Source: Paracoccaceae bacterium
GTDB taxonomy: Bacteria > Pseudomonadota > Alphaproteobacteria > Rhodobacterales > Rhodobacteraceae
NCBI GenBank assembly: GCA_030066905.1
Contig: JASJAR010000004.1
Coordinates: forward strand, 124,001-188,000
Reading direction: 5' to 3'
Length of the DNA: 64,000 nucleotides
Positions 9,526 to 19,290 of this stretch are shown here, piece by piece. The notes beneath the pieces are model-generated. The model was not told where the DNA came from. It searched no databases and saw nothing but the letters and a program-made list of their open reading frames with translations. The stretch's first letter is position 1, and every line of letters starts with the position of its first letter. Position numbers and translations under genes: made by a program.

Positions 9526-9695
9526 GCCCGACGGGGGGCCGCGCCTCGGGCGGCGACTGGGCCGATGGGGCGGCTTGAAGCGCGCCTGGCTGCGCTGCGT
9601 CGCTGAGAAAAGGCAAGCCGGTTCAGGCCGGGGCACTCCCGGTCCACGGCGAAGGGCGCTTCCCTGCCGGCCGAAAGAGGCGTAAGGGCGAACCC

Positions 9696-10928
9696 ATGCG
9701 CAGCGTTCCCTTGGCAGAGGCCCGGGCCTACCCGGTGTTGCGGCGTCCTGTGACGCTGTTGTTCCTGATGGCCGCGGCGATGCCGCTCGCCTTCGCGACA
9801 TGGTCGGCGCTTCTGAACAATTTCGTCATTGAGGCCGCGGGCTTCACCGGTGTCGAGATCGGCTGGCTGCATACGGTGCGCGAGATCCCCGGATTCCTTG
9901 CCGTCGGCGTGATCGCCATCCTCCTTTTCATGCGCGAGCAGGTGCTGGGGCTCGTGGCGCTCCTTTTGCTCGGAGCGGCGACCGCCGTGACCGCCTGGTT
10001 CCCCACGCTCGGCGGGATCCTCACGATCACCATGCTCTCCTCGATCGGCTTTCACTACTTCGAAACCGTCAACCAGTCGCTCCAGCTTCAGTGGATCGAG
10101 AAAGACCGCGCGCCCCAGACCCTGGGCTGGATCGTCGCCATCGGCTCGGGGGCCTCGCTTCTGTCCTACGGCACGCTCGTCGTCGCCTGGCAGACCTTCG
10201 ATCTGTCCTACAACATCGTCTACCTCGTCGCCGGCGGGGCCTGTGCCGCAATCGCGGTCTACTGCATGCTCGCCTATCCGCAGTTCGAGGCCCCCAATCC
10301 GCAGACCAAGAAGATGGTGCTCAGGCGCCGCTACTGGCTCTACTACGCGCTTCAGTTCATGTCCGGCGCACGGCGCCAGATCTTCGTGGTCTTCGCCGCC
10401 TTCATGATGGTCGAACGCTTCGGCTTCGAGGTGCACGAGGTCACCGCCCTCTTTCTGGTGAACTTCCTTGCCAACATGCTCTTCGCCCCGCTGATGGGCC
10501 GGGCGGTGGCCCGGTACGGGGAGCGCAACGCGCTTGCGTTCGAATATGCCGGGCTTGTCTGCGTCTTTCTCGCCTATGGCGGGATTTACTGGCTCGGCTG
10601 GGGGGTGATGGTCGCCGCCGGGCTCTACATCCTCGATCACCTGTTCTTTGCGCTCGCCTTTGCGATGAAGACCTATTTCCAGAAGATCGCCGATCCGGCC
10701 GACATCGCCCCGACCGCTGCGGTGGCCTTCACGATCAACCACATCGCGGCAGTGTTCCTGCCGGCCCTTCTCGGCTACCTCTGGGTCGCGTCGCCGGGCA
10801 GCGTCTTCGCGCTGGCTGCTGCCATGGCCGCAGGCTCGCTGGTGCTCGCCTGCATGATCCCGCGGCACCCGGAGCCGGGCCGGGAAACGGTGTTCGCCCG
10901 GGGGGGCCTGCCGACGCCGGCGGAGTAG
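9696..10928 (+). CDS. MFS transporter
   Basis: 410-aa integral membrane protein with about twelve hydrophobic segments and a central cytoplasmic loop (about 195-215, basic, [10 protein letters not shown]), the layout of the major facilitator superfamily. It resembles the permeases of unknown substrate found next to msrA or priA in Rhodobacterales. It starts at ATG 9696 with AAGGGCG upstream. The 170 bases separating it from priA contain no gene I can see. The transported compound cannot be predicted. Confidence 0.88.
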   Translation: MRSVPLAEARAYPVLRRPVTLLFLMAAAMPLAFATWSALLNNFVIEAAGFTGVEIGWLHTVREIPGFLAVGVIAILLFMREQVLGLVALLLLGAATAVTAWFPTLGGILTITMLSSIGFHYFETVNQSLQLQWIEKDRAPQTLGWIVAIGSGASLLSYGTLVVAWQTFDLSYNIVYLVAGGACAAIAVYCMLAYPQFEAPNPQTKKMVLRRRYWLYYALQFMSGARRQIFVVFAAFMMVERFGFEVHEVTALFLVNFLANMLFAPLMGRAVARYGERNALAFEYAGLVCVFLAYGGIYWLGWGVMVAAGLYILDHLFFALAFAMKTYFQKIADPADIAPTAAVAFTINHIAAVFLPALLGYLWVASPGSVFALAAAMAAGSLVLACMIPRHPEPGRETVFARGGLPTPAE

Positions 10929-10980
10929 CGAGACGGGGCCGGCAGCCCTATATTCCGGGGCAAGCCAGAGGAGATCGCAT

Positions 10981-11643
10981 ATGTTCCTGTTCCAGCGCAA
11001 GAAAGCCGAGATGGTCGCCGCCGAGGATGCCCTGCCGGGCCGCGACGCGCCGATCCCGACCGCAGAGACGCATTTCCTTTCGGGGCTCCCGCTTCGGTCC
11101 GAGGTGCCCGACGGATATGCCGAAGCGATGTTCGGTATGGGCTGCTTCTGGGGCGTCGAGCGGATGTTCTGGCAACTCGACGGCGTCTGGCTGACCATGG
11201 TCGGCTATGCCGCGGGCCACACGCCGAACCCGACCTATGAGGAGGTCTGTTCAGGCCGCACCGGCCACAACGAGGTCGTTCGGGTGATCTTCGATCCGGC
11301 CGCGGTGAGCTACGAGACCTTGCTCAAGACCTTCTGGGAAGGACACGACCCGACCCAGGGCATGCGCCAGGGCAACGATGTCGGCACCCAGTACCGGTCC
11401 GGTATCTACGTCTACGATGCCGGGCAGCGGCACGCGGCCGAGGCGTCGCGCGAGATGTTCGCCCCGCGGCTCCAATCGGCCGGCTACGGTACGGTGACGA
11501 CCGAAATCCGCGACGCGCCGCCGTTCTATCTCGCCGAGGACTACCATCAGCAATATCTGGCGAAGAACCCGCACGGCTATTGCGGCCTTGGCGGAACCGG
11601 CGTGACCTGCCCCATCGGCACCGGGGTTGCGGCCGCCGAATAG
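10981..11643 (+). CDS. msrA: peptide methionine-S-sulfoxide reductase MsrA
   Basis: Reduces the S-epimer of methionine sulfoxide in proteins after oxidative damage. The 220-aa protein carries the catalytic motif GCFWGVER with the nucleophile Cys55, and the [19 protein letters not shown] and GHNEVV segments of MsrA. A second pair of cysteines near the C-terminus ([11 protein letters not shown]) can serve as resolving cysteines. The first 40 residues extend before the conserved core, usual in this group. It starts at ATG with GGAG ten bases upstream. No MsrB gene is in the window. Confidence 0.96.
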   Translation: MFLFQRKKAEMVAAEDALPGRDAPIPTAETHFLSGLPLRSEVPDGYAEAMFGMGCFWGVERMFWQLDGVWLTMVGYAAGHTPNPTYEEVCSGRTGHNEVVRVIFDPAAVSYETLLKTFWEGHDPTQGMRQGNDVGTQYRSGIYVYDAGQRHAAEASREMFAPRLQSAGYGTVTTEIRDAPPFYLAEDYHQQYLAKNPHGYCGLGGTGVTCPIGTGVAAAE

Positions 11644-11727
11644 GGCCGCCGGGCGGAAGCTGTCGTCGGAAAACGCGCACTCGGCCGGGCGGTTGACCGG
11701 GACGTCCGATCGGCGTAGCGCGCCTTC

Positions 11728-12597
11728 ATGTCCACCTGGACCGCTTTTACCACGCTCGCCGGACAGGCGCCCGCCGAGGCGCTGGGCGCAGCGCTCGAAC
11801 GCCTCGCGCCTGCCGGGGTCGGCGTCTTCGAGATCGAGGACGGGGCCGGCCGCTGGGAGGTCGCGGGGTACTTCACCGCCCCGCCGGACGAGATCGCGCT
11901 TGCCCTTCTGGCCGCCGCCCACGGGGCGGGCGATTTCGTTGTCTCCGAACTTCCCGAAACTGACTGGGTCGCCAAGGTCCGCCGTGACCTCGCGCCCGTG
12001 GTCGCGGGCCGGTTCTTCGTCCACGGGGCCCATGATGCCGACAGGGTCCCCGCAGGCGCCGTGCCGCTTCTCATCGAGGCGGCGATGGCCTTCGGAACCG
12101 GACACCACGGCACCACAAAGGGCTGTCTGCTCGCCCTCGACCGAATGGTCGGCGCCGGGGTCCGGGCGCAGCGGGTCGCCGATATCGGCTGCGGCACGGC
12201 GGTGCTGGCCATGGCGGCCAAACGGGTCTGGCCGGAAGCGGAGGTCCATGCCTCGGATATCGATGCGGTCGCCATCGACGTCGCCGAGGCGAACCTCGCC
12301 GCCAACCGCATGTCGGGCGCTGTCGTCACCCATGTCGCCGCCGGCTTCGATCACCCCGACCTCGCCGAGGCCGGCCTGTTCGATCTCGTCTTCGCCAATA
12401 TCCTCAAGGGGCCGCTGATTGACCTCGCCCCCGATCTCGTCGGGGCGCTCCGGCCCGGTGGACAGGCGATTCTCTCGGGTCTTCTGAACGCCCAGGCCAA
12501 TGAGGTTGTCGATGTTTATCGCCGTCTCGGCACCAATCTTCTGGAGCGCCGGGAGATTGTCGACTGGACGACGCTCGTTATCGAAAAATCTGGCTAA
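11728..12597 (+). CDS. prmA: ribosomal protein L11 methyltransferase
   Basis: SAM-dependent methyltransferase that methylates ribosomal protein L11. The 289-aa protein has an N-terminal substrate-recognition domain and a C-terminal Rossmann-like domain with AFGTGHHGTTKGCL (about 116-129, the PrmA-specific loop), the SAM motif VADIGCGTAVLAMAA (about 150-164), and the FANILKGPLIDLAP motif IV region. Start ATG 11728 gives the expected N-terminus, though its ribosome binding site is weak. It follows msrA by 84 bp on the same strand. Confidence 0.94.
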   Translation: MSTWTAFTTLAGQAPAEALGAALERLAPAGVGVFEIEDGAGRWEVAGYFTAPPDEIALALLAAAHGAGDFVVSELPETDWVAKVRRDLAPVVAGRFFVHGAHDADRVPAGAVPLLIEAAMAFGTGHHGTTKGCLLALDRMVGAGVRAQRVADIGCGTAVLAMAAKRVWPEAEVHASDIDAVAIDVAEANLAANRMSGAVVTHVAAGFDHPDLAEAGLFDLVFANILKGPLIDLAPDLVGALRPGGQAILSGLLNAQANEVVDVYRRLGTNLLERREIVDWTTLVIEKSG

Positions 12598-12708
12598 AGA
12601 CCTGCGCCGGGGGCCATATTTCCGCCCAGTTCGCCATAGAGACGCCCAATTCCTGGGGAAGTATGGCGGCCGTGTGGGCTATGAGTGTTCCTGGTGCAGG
12701 AGGTCGTC

Positions 12709-13059
12709 GTGAACGGCAACCAACGCAAATTTGAGGTGCGCATGAACAAGATCAACCGGCGCCATCAGCGCCTGTCGCGGGGCTATGTTATGTCGGTCAA
12801 CCATGACGGGCTGATCATCGCCGAGCCGAAAGCGCGGCAATCGGTGATCCCGTGGCGCGGGATCCTGTTCGTTCTGGTCGGGACCTTGATCGTAAAGGGC
12901 GTGATGCTCGCCCAGATCGGCGAAGAAAGCTACGAGGCGCGGGTCGCCACACTCGCCTCGGGCAACCAGGTCGAACAGGTCGGGGCCTATGTGCTCGCCG
13001 CCGATCCGATCACGAAATGGATCGCTGAGCGGGTCGCGCCGCTCCTGCCCGAGGCGTAA
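12709..13059 (+). CDS. hypothetical single-pass membrane protein
   Basis: 116 aa counted from GTG 12709, chosen because a perfect AGGAGG (12698-12703) ends five bases before it; an upstream in-frame GTG at 12685 would include that site. The N-terminal half is basic (MNKINRRHQRLSRGYV), followed by a membrane segment near residues 55-72 (GILFVLVGTLIVKGVMLAQIG) and an acidic C-terminal region probably outside the membrane. I recall similar proteins in Rhodobacterales with no known role. A hairpin terminator follows 25 bases after the stop. Confidence 0.75.
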   Translation: MNGNQRKFEVRMNKINRRHQRLSRGYVMSVNHDGLIIAEPKARQSVIPWRGILFVLVGTLIVKGVMLAQIGEESYEARVATLASGNQVEQVGAYVLAADPITKWIAERVAPLLPEA

Positions 13060-13083
13060 CGGGCAAACGAAGGCTGCAACATG

Positions 13084-13114
13084 CGAAGGGCGGTCCCTGG
13101 GGGGCCGCCCTTCG
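13084..13114. terminator. bidirectional hairpin terminator
   Basis: CGAAGGGCGGTCCC pairs with its complement (one G-T pair) across a three-base loop, giving a 14-bp GC-rich stem. It lies between the convergent ends of the membrane-protein gene (stop 13059) and the DUF1127 gene (stop 13119), so it can serve both strands. The T-tracts are short (TCGTCGTTC on the plus strand). Confidence 0.7.
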
Positions 13115-13118
13115 TCGT

Positions 13119-13319
13119 TCAGCGGCGCCCTTGGCGCACGGCGCGCGAGATATCGCTCCGGATCAGCCCGATATCGTCGAGAACGTGATCGGGCAGCCGG
13201 GCGAGTTCGGCCTCCGCCGCACGGGTGCGGCGCCAGTCGCCGAAGGCGGCGACCCAGCCGGCAAGCGGCAGGGCTGGGTTGCGATAGCCGCGATGCGGTC
13301 TGGCATCGATTGCGGACAT
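13119..13319 (-). CDS. DUF1127 domain protein
   Basis: A small, very basic protein of 66 aa. The C-terminal half has the DUF1127 pattern: W-x-x-x-R-x-x-x-ELARLPDHVLDDIGLIRSDI. DUF1127 proteins are common in Rhodobacterales and Rhizobiales; in some species they have been linked to phosphate or carbon metabolism and to RNA turnover, but no single function is established. The gene is divergent from ruvC, with 200 bases between the starts. Confidence 0.85.
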   Translation of the reverse strand: MSAIDARPHRGYRNPALPLAGWVAAFGDWRRTRAAEAELARLPDHVLDDIGLIRSDISRAVRQGRR

Positions 13320-13521
13320 GGGCGGTATCCTTCCAAAGAAGTTGGGGCGGTTTCACCGCCTTCTCGTCTGCGGCAGATGCGCTTTGGAGTCCCCCGGGAC
13401 AATCGCTCCCTTGCCATACCCGCTATGCGCCGCCTGCAAGGCTCGCGGCGCGGCGGCCTTGGCAGATGTTCCCGTTTCGTGCTAGCGATGTGCGAAACAC
13501 GGCAAACGTTGCGGGCAGGTC

Positions 13522-14007
13522 ATGCGTGTATTGGGGATCGACCCCGGTCTACGAACTCTCGGCTGGGGAGTGATCGACGTGGACGGTTCGCGCCTGTCAC
13601 ACGTGGCCAATGGGCTCTGCCAGGGCGGGGCGGGCGCGCTTGCCGACCGTCTCTTGCGGCTCTTCGACGACCTCACCGAGATCGTGGCCCGTTACGCCCC
13701 CGAGACCGCGGCCGTCGAGGCGACCTTCGTTAACCGCGACGGTGCGGGCACGCTGAAACTCGGCCAGGCGCGCGGCGTGGCGATGCTGGTGCCCGCGCGG
13801 GCGGGGATCGCGGTCGGCGAATACGCCCCCAACACCGTGAAGAAGACGGTCGTCGGCGTCGGCCATGCCGACAAGCGCCAGATCGCCCATATGGTCGGCA
13901 TCCAGCTTCCGGGCGTTAAGCTCGCCGGACCCGACGCCGCCGATGCGCTGGCCATTGCAATCTGTCACGCCCACCACGCGCGGCCCGCCCGCCGGGTGGT
14001 TGCATGA
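13522..14007 (+). CDS. ruvC: Holliday junction resolvase RuvC
   Basis: Endonuclease that cleaves Holliday junctions at the end of recombinational repair. The 161-aa protein has the acidic catalytic residues in place: Asp7 in [13 protein letters not shown], Glu66 in AAVEATFVN, and Asp138/Asp141 in [16 protein letters not shown]. It starts at ATG 13522 preceded by GCAGG. Its stop overlaps the ruvA start by four bases, so ruvC, ruvA and ruvB form one coupled operon. A possible but imperfect SOS-like site upstream is noted among the rejected items. Confidence 0.96.
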   Translation: MRVLGIDPGLRTLGWGVIDVDGSRLSHVANGLCQGGAGALADRLLRLFDDLTEIVARYAPETAAVEATFVNRDGAGTLKLGQARGVAMLVPARAGIAVGEYAPNTVKKTVVGVGHADKRQIAHMVGIQLPGVKLAGPDAADALAIAICHAHHARPARRVVA

Positions 14008-14660
14008 TCGGGCGCATTTCGGGGCGGATCGACTACCGGGGCGACGACCATGTGCTGATCGACACCGGCGGCGTGGGATATGTCGTCTACGTCTCCGACC
14101 GCACGCTCGCGGCCCTTCCCCGGGCAGGCGAGGCGGCGGCCCTCTACACCGACCTTCTTGTGCGCGAGGACAACCTCCAGCTCTTTGGCTTTCCCACACT
14201 TGTCGAGAAGGAATGGCACCGGCTGTTGATGAGCGTGCAAGGCATCGGGGCGAAAGCGTCGATGGCGATTCTCGGCACCCTTGGGGCCGACGGGGTGGGC
14301 CGCGCAATTGCCCTTGGAGACTGGACGGCGATCAAGGCGGCCCCGGGCGTCGGCCCGAAGATCGCCCAGCGGGCGGTCAACGAGCTGAAGGACAAGGCGC
14401 CTGCCGTGATGGCCATGGGCGGCGGCCCGGTGGCGGAAGTCCTTGCCGAGGCGACGGCCGCACCGGGCATCGAGCCCGCCGCGCCCATCCCGCCTGTGGC
14501 GAGCCCTGGTGCCGAGGCCGACGCGCTCTCGGCCTTGCAGAACCTGGGCTACGGGCCGGGAGAGGCGGCGGCCGCTGTAGCGCAGGCCGCAAGTGATGGT
14601 GCCGGCGATGCCCCGGCGCTCATCCGCGCCGCACTCAAACATCTCGCACCGGCGGGGTAG
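14004..14660 (+). CDS. ruvA: Holliday junction branch migration protein RuvA
   Basis: Tetrameric Holliday-junction binding protein that loads the RuvB motor. The 218-aa protein has an N-terminal OB fold ([30 protein letters not shown]), two helix-hairpin-helix motifs ([16 protein letters not shown] near 75-90 and [16 protein letters not shown] near 113-128), a variable acidic/alanine linker, and the C-terminal RuvB-binding domain ([19 protein letters not shown]). It overlaps ruvC by four bases. Confidence 0.97.
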   Translation: MIGRISGRIDYRGDDHVLIDTGGVGYVVYVSDRTLAALPRAGEAAALYTDLLVREDNLQLFGFPTLVEKEWHRLLMSVQGIGAKASMAILGTLGADGVGRAIALGDWTAIKAAPGVGPKIAQRAVNELKDKAPAVMAMGGGPVAEVLAEATAAPGIEPAAPIPPVASPGAEADALSALQNLGYGPGEAAAAVAQAASDGAGDAPALIRAALKHLAPAG

Positions 14661-14664
14661 GGCG

Positions 14665-14832
14665 ATGACGAGACAAGAGCGTCGATGGCTGTGCACGGGG
14701 CTGACCGGCGCGCTGGCCCCCATCGCATTTGCAGTGGCTGATGGATGGCTAGGCTATGTCGCGGCACTGGCGATCTTGTTTCTGGGCCAAGTTTTCCGCA
14801 TCCGGTTCCACCACTGGTTCTACGATGACTGA
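14665..14832 (+). CDS. small membrane protein between ruvA and ruvB
   Basis: 55 aa. ATG 14665 lies four bases after the ruvA stop, and the 3' end overlaps the ruvB start by eight bases (ATG of ruvB at 14825, TGA at 14830-14832). The sequence is basic at the N-terminus (MTRQERRW), then two hydrophobic stretches ([16 protein letters not shown] and [16 protein letters not shown]) and a basic-aromatic tail ([11 protein letters not shown]), suggesting two short membrane helices or a hairpin. Tight coupling to both neighbours argues that it is translated. I do not recognise a function. Confidence 0.75.
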   Translation: MTRQERRWLCTGLTGALAPIAFAVADGWLGYVAALAILFLGQVFRIRFHHWFYDD

Positions 14833-15859
14833 CCCCGACCCCACCCTCCGCCCCGATCCCCGCCCCGAGGACCGCGCCCCCGAGGCCGACCGGGCGCTGC
14901 GCCCCAAAGCGCTCACCGACTTCATCGGCCAGGCCGAGGCGCGGGCGAACCTCAAGGTCTTCATCGAAAGTGCCAAGACCCGGGGCGAGGCGATGGACCA
15001 CGCGCTCTTTCATGGCCCCCCCGGACTCGGCAAGACCACGCTTGCCGGCATCGTCGCTGCCGAGCTTGGCGTCGGCTTCCGCATGACTTCAGGCCCGGTG
15101 CTCGCACGTGCCGGCGACCTTGCCGCGATCCTGACCAATCTCGAAGCCCGCGACGTTCTCTTCATCGACGAAATCCACCGCATGAACGCCGCCGTCGAGG
15201 AGGTGCTCTACCCCGCGATGGAGGACCATGAACTCGACCTCGTCATCGGCGAGGGGCCCGCCGCCCGCACCGTGCGGATCGAGCTCCAACCCTTCACGCT
15301 CGTCGGTGCCACCACCCGGCTGGGGCTTCTCACGACACCGCTCCGGGACCGCTTCGGCATCCCCGTGCGCCTCGAATTCTACACAATCGACGAGCTTGAC
15401 CGGATCGTCGCCCGTGGGGCGTCGCTCATGGGGCTTTCCGCCGAACCCGACGGCACCCGCGAGATCGCCGCCCGCGCCCGCGGCACCCCCCGGATCGCCG
15501 GGCGGCTCCTGCGCCGGGTGGTCGATTTCGCCGTGGTCGAAGGCGATGGGCGGCTGACGAAGGCGATCGCCGATACCGCGCTCACCCGCCTCGGCGTCGA
15601 CGATCTCGGCCTCGACGGCGCCGACCGCCGCTACCTCAAGCTTATCGCCGAAGCCTATCAGGGCGGCCCGGTGGGGGTCGACACGCTGGCCGCCGCGCTC
15701 TCGGAAGCCCGCGACGCCATCGAGGAGGTGATCGAGCCATATCTTCTCCAGCAGGGCCTCATCCAGCGCACCCCGCGCGGGCGGATGCTCGCGCCCCGCG
15801 CCTGGGCCCATCTGGGGCTCGCCCCGCCCGAAGCGCCGGGGCAGGGGGTGCTTTTGTGA
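14825..15859 (+). CDS. ruvB: Holliday junction branch migration helicase RuvB
   Basis: AAA+ motor that drives branch migration with RuvA. 344 aa from ATG 14825 ([28 protein letters not shown]); a longer in-frame form would run backwards through the small membrane-protein gene. Walker A is [14 protein letters not shown] (about 60-73), Walker [11 protein letters not shown] (about 112-121), sensor 1 [20 protein letters not shown], and the C-terminal winged helix recognises DNA ([17 protein letters not shown]). Its TGA is overlapped by the next gene's GTG. Confidence 0.97.
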   Translation: MTDPDPTLRPDPRPEDRAPEADRALRPKALTDFIGQAEARANLKVFIESAKTRGEAMDHALFHGPPGLGKTTLAGIVAAELGVGFRMTSGPVLARAGDLAAILTNLEARDVLFIDEIHRMNAAVEEVLYPAMEDHELDLVIGEGPAARTVRIELQPFTLVGATTRLGLLTTPLRDRFGIPVRLEFYTIDELDRIVARGASLMGLSAEPDGTREIAARARGTPRIAGRLLRRVVDFAVVEGDGRLTKAIADTALTRLGVDDLGLDGADRRYLKLIAEAYQGGPVGVDTLAAALSEARDAIEEVIEPYLLQQGLIQRTPRGRMLAPRAWAHLGLAPPEAPGQGVLL

Positions 15860-16485
15860 CCCCCGAGGACGTTGCGGCCCATTTCACCCGCTCCGACGGC
15901 AGCTACTTTTTCGCCCGCTGGGGCCGGCCCCTCGCCCCGGTGGTCTTCGGCGTCGAGGACGCCACGCTCGCCACGGTCAAGGGGGCCCTGGAGGCCATCG
16001 TCACGCTGGCGGACCACAAGATGGCCGAGACCGACCCCGAGCTCGGCGCGAACCTTCTGATGTTCTTCGTCAAATCCTGGCAGGAGCTCCTCGACGCCCC
16101 CGGCGTCGGCAAGCTCGTCCCCGACCTCCTCCCGCTCATCGACACGCTGAGGGCGCGCCAGGCCAACCAATACCGCATCTTCCGCTTCGACGAGACCGGC
16201 GCGATCAAGGCCGCCTTCGTGTTTCTCAAAATCGACGCCGCCCTCGCGCAGGTTCCCGCCGAAACGCTGGCGCTCTCGGAGGCGGCCCAGACGATCCTTC
16301 TGTGGTCCGACACCGCCTTCCGCGATACCGGCCCGCTCGCCGCCCTGCCGGAGGACAAAGGCGCCGTCCTCCGCCCCGATATCGCGGCGATCATCCGCGC
16401 GGCGTACGACCCCGTCATGCCGCCCTTTTCCGAAGATGCCGCCCATGCGCTGAGGCTCCATGCGCGGCTCTCGCAGCCATCGTAG
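15856..16485 (+). CDS. conserved hypothetical protein following ruvB
   Basis: 209 aa from GTG 15856, which overlaps the ruvB stop. The protein is soluble, without signal peptide, cysteine motif or recognisable fold. It has an alternating helical look ([41 protein letters not shown]) and one more ordered segment, [24 protein letters not shown]. It sits at the junction of the ruv operon and the ybgC-tol genes and is read in the same direction. I do not recognise the family; reading-frame quality and coupling support a real gene. Confidence 0.75.
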   Translation: MTPEDVAAHFTRSDGSYFFARWGRPLAPVVFGVEDATLATVKGALEAIVTLADHKMAETDPELGANLLMFFVKSWQELLDAPGVGKLVPDLLPLIDTLRARQANQYRIFRFDETGAIKAAFVFLKIDAALAQVPAETLALSEAAQTILLWSDTAFRDTGPLAALPEDKGAVLRPDIAAIIRAAYDPVMPPFSEDAAHALRLHARLSQPS

Positions 16486-16506
16486 CATTTCGGTAACTGT
16501 GCCAAG

Positions 16507-16914
16507 ATGAAGGAGCTTAACGTCCCGCACCGCTTCGAAACCCGGGTCTATTACGAAGACACCGATTTGGCCGGCATCGTCTATTATGCCAATTACCTCA
16601 ATTACATCGAACGGGCGCGGACCGAATGGGTGCGGACCTTAGGCGTCGATCAGGCGGCCCTGAAAGCCGAAACCGGCATCGTCTTCGCCGTCCGCCGGAT
16701 CGAAGCGGACTACCTCGCCCCGGCCCGGTTTGACGACCTGCTTGAAGTCGCCACCGCCCCCATCGCGGCGACCCCAGCGCGCCTGACCCTCGCCCAGGAG
16801 GTCCGCCGCGACGAGACCCCGCTTTTTGTCGCCAAGGTCACTCTCGTCGCGCTCACCGACGCCGGCCGGCCCGCGCGCCTCCCGGCGGACCTTCGCGCAA
16901 TTCTCGGCCCCTGA
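16507..16914 (+). CDS. ybgC: Tol-Pal system-associated acyl-CoA thioesterase YbgC
   Basis: Hot-dog-fold acyl-CoA thioesterase that accompanies tol-pal genes in proteobacteria. The 135-aa protein has the 4-hydroxybenzoyl-CoA thioesterase-type active-site segment VYYEDTDLAGIVYYANYLNYIERARTEW split across residues 14-41, with the catalytic Asp in the YEDTDLAG motif. Length and the position directly upstream of tolQ fit YbgC. The physiological substrate is not certain in any species; a link to phospholipid metabolism has been proposed. Confidence 0.94.
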   Translation: MKELNVPHRFETRVYYEDTDLAGIVYYANYLNYIERARTEWVRTLGVDQAALKAETGIVFAVRRIEADYLAPARFDDLLEVATAPIAATPARLTLAQEVRRDETPLFVAKVTLVALTDAGRPARLPADLRAILGP

Positions 16915-17027
16915 AACGCAGCGTCCCGCCGCCCACCAAGCTGTTGGCAATTCCCCTTGGCATGGGGTAACGTTTGCGCAATCGGAGCCGCAGCAAGAAC
17001 CGCGGCCATGACAGGCAGAGCAGATCT

Positions 17028-17723
17028 ATGACCCCTGACACCCTTGGCGTCGCGACGGACGTCGACTATTCGCTCTTAGGCCTCTACGCCCGGGCGACGC
17101 TGACCGTTCAACTCGTGATGATCTCGCTCGTCCTCGCCTCGGTCTGGGGCTGGGCGGTGATCATCGGCAAGCTCATCGTCTTCCGCAAGGCCCGCGCCGA
17201 GGCACAGCGCTTCGACGCCGAGTTCTGGTCCGGCGAGCCTCTCGACGAGCTTTTCGACAAGCTCGGCGAAGACCCCGAGAACCCGTCCGAGAAGGTCTTC
17301 GCCTCTGGCATGATCGAATGGCGCCGCTCCCAGAAGGACGACGGGCGGATGATCCCCGGGGCCGAGGCGCGCATCGACAGGTCGATGGATGTCGCCATCG
17401 TCAAGGAGGCTGAGGAACTCAACCGCGGCCTGCCGCTTCTGGCGACCATCGGCTCGACCGCCCCCTTCATCGGCCTTTTCGGCACGGTCTGGGGGATCAT
17501 GAACGCCTTCATCGAAATCGCCGAGCAGCAATCGACAAACCTCGCCGTCGTCGCCCCCGGCATCGCCGAGGCGCTTCTGGCCACCGGCCTCGGGCTTCTC
17601 GCGGCGATCCCGGCGGTGATCTTCTACAACAAGCTCTCATCGGACAGCGAACGCATCGTCGCGGGCTACGAAGCCTTCGCCGACGAGTTTGCCACGATCC
17701 TTTCGCGCCAGGTGGAAAGCTAG
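17028..17723 (+). CDS. tolQ: Tol-Pal system proton channel subunit TolQ
   Basis: Inner-membrane stator of the Tol-Pal motor, homologous to ExbB and MotA. 231 aa from ATG 17028; an in-frame longer form would add eighteen basic residues from the intergenic region and is unlikely. Three membrane segments are visible (about 22-45, 135-158 and 175-196), with the conserved LPLLATIGSTAPFIGLFGTVWGIMNAF region in the second and VVAPGIAEALLATGLGLLAAIPAV in the third (each longer than quoted in part). The stop is directly followed by the tolR ATG. Confidence 0.95.
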   Translation: MTPDTLGVATDVDYSLLGLYARATLTVQLVMISLVLASVWGWAVIIGKLIVFRKARAEAQRFDAEFWSGEPLDELFDKLGEDPENPSEKVFASGMIEWRRSQKDDGRMIPGAEARIDRSMDVAIVKEAEELNRGLPLLATIGSTAPFIGLFGTVWGIMNAFIEIAEQQSTNLAVVAPGIAEALLATGLGLLAAIPAVIFYNKLSSDSERIVAGYEAFADEFATILSRQVES

Positions 17724-18191
17724 ATGGGCGCAACCCTCCAGCAGGCCGAGCGCACCGGCCGCCGGCGCCGGCGGCGGCGCGCAAAACCGATGTCAGAGAT
17801 CAACGTCACCCCCTTCGTCGACGTGATGCTCGTTCTTCTCATCATCTTCATGGTCGCAGCACCACTTCTGACTGTCGGAGTGCCGGTGGAACTGCCCGAG
17901 ACGCAAGCCGAGGCTCTCCCCACCGACGACGAGGAGCCGCTGACCGTGACCCTCACCGCCGAGGGGGAGATCGCGATCATGGAGACAACCGTGGCGCCTG
18001 AAACCCTGATCCCCCGCCTGCGCGCCATCGCTGCGGAACGCGCGTCGAACCGGGTGTTCCTGCGCGCCGACGGAGCGATCCCCTACGCCCGCGTCGCCGA
18101 AGTCATGGGGGCGCTCAATGCGGGAGGTTTCTCCAATATCGGCCTTGTGACCGACACCGGCGGGCCGACCTTCACCGGACAGGACGGGTAG
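17724..18191 (+). CDS. tolR: Tol-Pal system protein TolR
   Basis: ExbD-type partner of TolQ. The 155-aa protein has a short, strongly basic N-terminus (RRRRRRRAKPMSEINVTP), a single membrane helix (VDVMLVLLIIFMVAAPLL, about 29-46) whose aspartate is the proton-carrying residue, and a periplasmic peptidoglycan-binding domain. Its ATG abuts the tolQ stop with no gap, so translation is coupled. All the expected motifs are present. Confidence 0.95.
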   Translation: MGATLQQAERTGRRRRRRRAKPMSEINVTPFVDVMLVLLIIFMVAAPLLTVGVPVELPETQAEALPTDDEEPLTVTLTAEGEIAIMETTVAPETLIPRLRAIAAERASNRVFLRADGAIPYARVAEVMGALNAGGFSNIGLVTDTGGPTFTGQDG

Positions 18192-18198
18192 CCTTGCG

Positions 18199-19290
18199 GT
18201 GGTCTGGGGCTGGTACATCTCCGGTGCGGCCCATGGGGTCCTTCTCGTCATCCTGCTTGTGGGAGGCGTGTTTGCGCGCCCGCCCGAGGCGCCGGTGAGC
18301 GTCGCCGATGTCGAGATTCTGTCGGAGGCCGAGTTCGCCGCCCTGGTGCTGAGAAACCCCGCGCCCGAGGTCGCCGAGGAGCCGAGCGCCCCGCTTCCGC
18401 CCGCCCCCGAAGAAGCCCCCGAGGCGCCCGAGCCCGACAGCCCGTTGCCCCAGATCACCGAAAGCCCCGCGCCCGAGGCAGAGGCGCCCGCGCCCTCGCC
18501 GGAGGTCACGATCCCGACGCCGACCCCCGAGGCGGAGGTGGATGATACCCCGCCGGTGGTCGCCGCGCCCGACCCCTTGCCCGAAGGCCCCCGCTTCGAA
18601 GCCCCGCCCCAGCGCGCGCCCCGGGTCGCCCCGACACCGGCCCCGGCCCCACCCGACACCGCCGAAATCGCCCCCGACACCGCACCTGCCATCGCGCCGG
18701 CCCCTGATGCCCCGCCGGTTGAGACGGTCGAGGAAACGCCCGAGACCGCGCCAGAGGAAGCCGCCCCTGAACTTGCCACGGAAGCCGACGAGCCGACCGA
18801 GAGCCTGGCACTTGCCACCTCGCCGCGCCCACAGGCCCGGCCGAGCCGCCCCGTGCCGCAGCCCGAAGCCCCCGCCACCGCCACCGCCACGGCGGAGCCT
18901 GCCGCCCCCGCCACCGACGACGCCGTCGCCGCAGCCCTCGCCGACGACACCCCCCGGGGCGATCCAGGACCGCCGCTCACCGGGGCCGAACGCGACAATC
19001 TCCGCGTCGCGGTCCGCGATTGCTGGAACGTCGGCTCGCTCTCGACGGCGGCGAAGGAAACAATCGTCACCGTCTTCGTCGCCCTTGACCGCAACGGCCG
19101 CCCCGACATCGCCTCGATCCGCCTCCTCGGCTTTCAAAACGGCACCGAGGCCACCGCGGCCCGGGCCTTCGAGGCCGCCCGCCGGGCAATCATCCGCTGC
19201 GGCAGCAGGGGTTTCCCGCTCCCGGTTGAAAAATACGAGCAATGGCGGGAAATCGAGATGACGTTCAATCTGGATGGAGTGAGTTTCTGA
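18199..19290 (+). CDS. tolA: TolA-like cell envelope integrity protein
   Basis: Periplasm-spanning link between TolQR and TolB/Pal. 363 aa from GTG 18199, seven bases after tolR. One N-terminal membrane segment ([21 protein letters not shown]) anchors it; residues about 50-250 are a low-complexity run rich in Pro, Ala and Glu; the C-terminal ~90 residues form a TolA/TonB-C-like domain ([20 protein letters not shown] ... [19 protein letters not shown]). It differs from the long alanine-rich coiled coil of enteric TolA, which is usual for alphaproteobacteria. It overlaps tolB by one base. Confidence 0.9.
   Translation: MVWGWYISGAAHGVLLVILLVGGVFARPPEAPVSVADVEILSEAEFAALVLRNPAPEVAEEPSAPLPPAPEEAPEAPEPDSPLPQITESPAPEAEAPAPSPEVTIPTPTPEAEVDDTPPVVAAPDPLPEGPRFEAPPQRAPRVAPTPAPAPPDTAEIAPDTAPAIAPAPDAPPVETVEETPETAPEEAAPELATEADEPTESLALATSPRPQARPSRPVPQPEAPATATATAEPAAPATDDAVAAALADDTPRGDPGPPLTGAERDNLRVAVRDCWNVGSLSTAAKETIVTVFVALDRNGRPDIASIRLLGFQNGTEATAARAFEAARRAIIRCGSRGFPLPVEKYEQWREIEMTFNLDGVSF

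Noticed and set aside
9526-9695. Possible tRNA or small RNA between priA and the MFS gene
   Set aside because: GGTTCAGGCC-like text recalls a T-arm, but no acceptor stem or anticodon arm can be folded around it.
13468-13482. GTTC-N7-GTGC upstream of ruvC, resembling the alphaproteobacterial LexA box GTTC-N7-GTTC
   Set aside because: One half-site has a mismatch in a core position, and single imperfect matches are common by chance; no second supporting site was seen.
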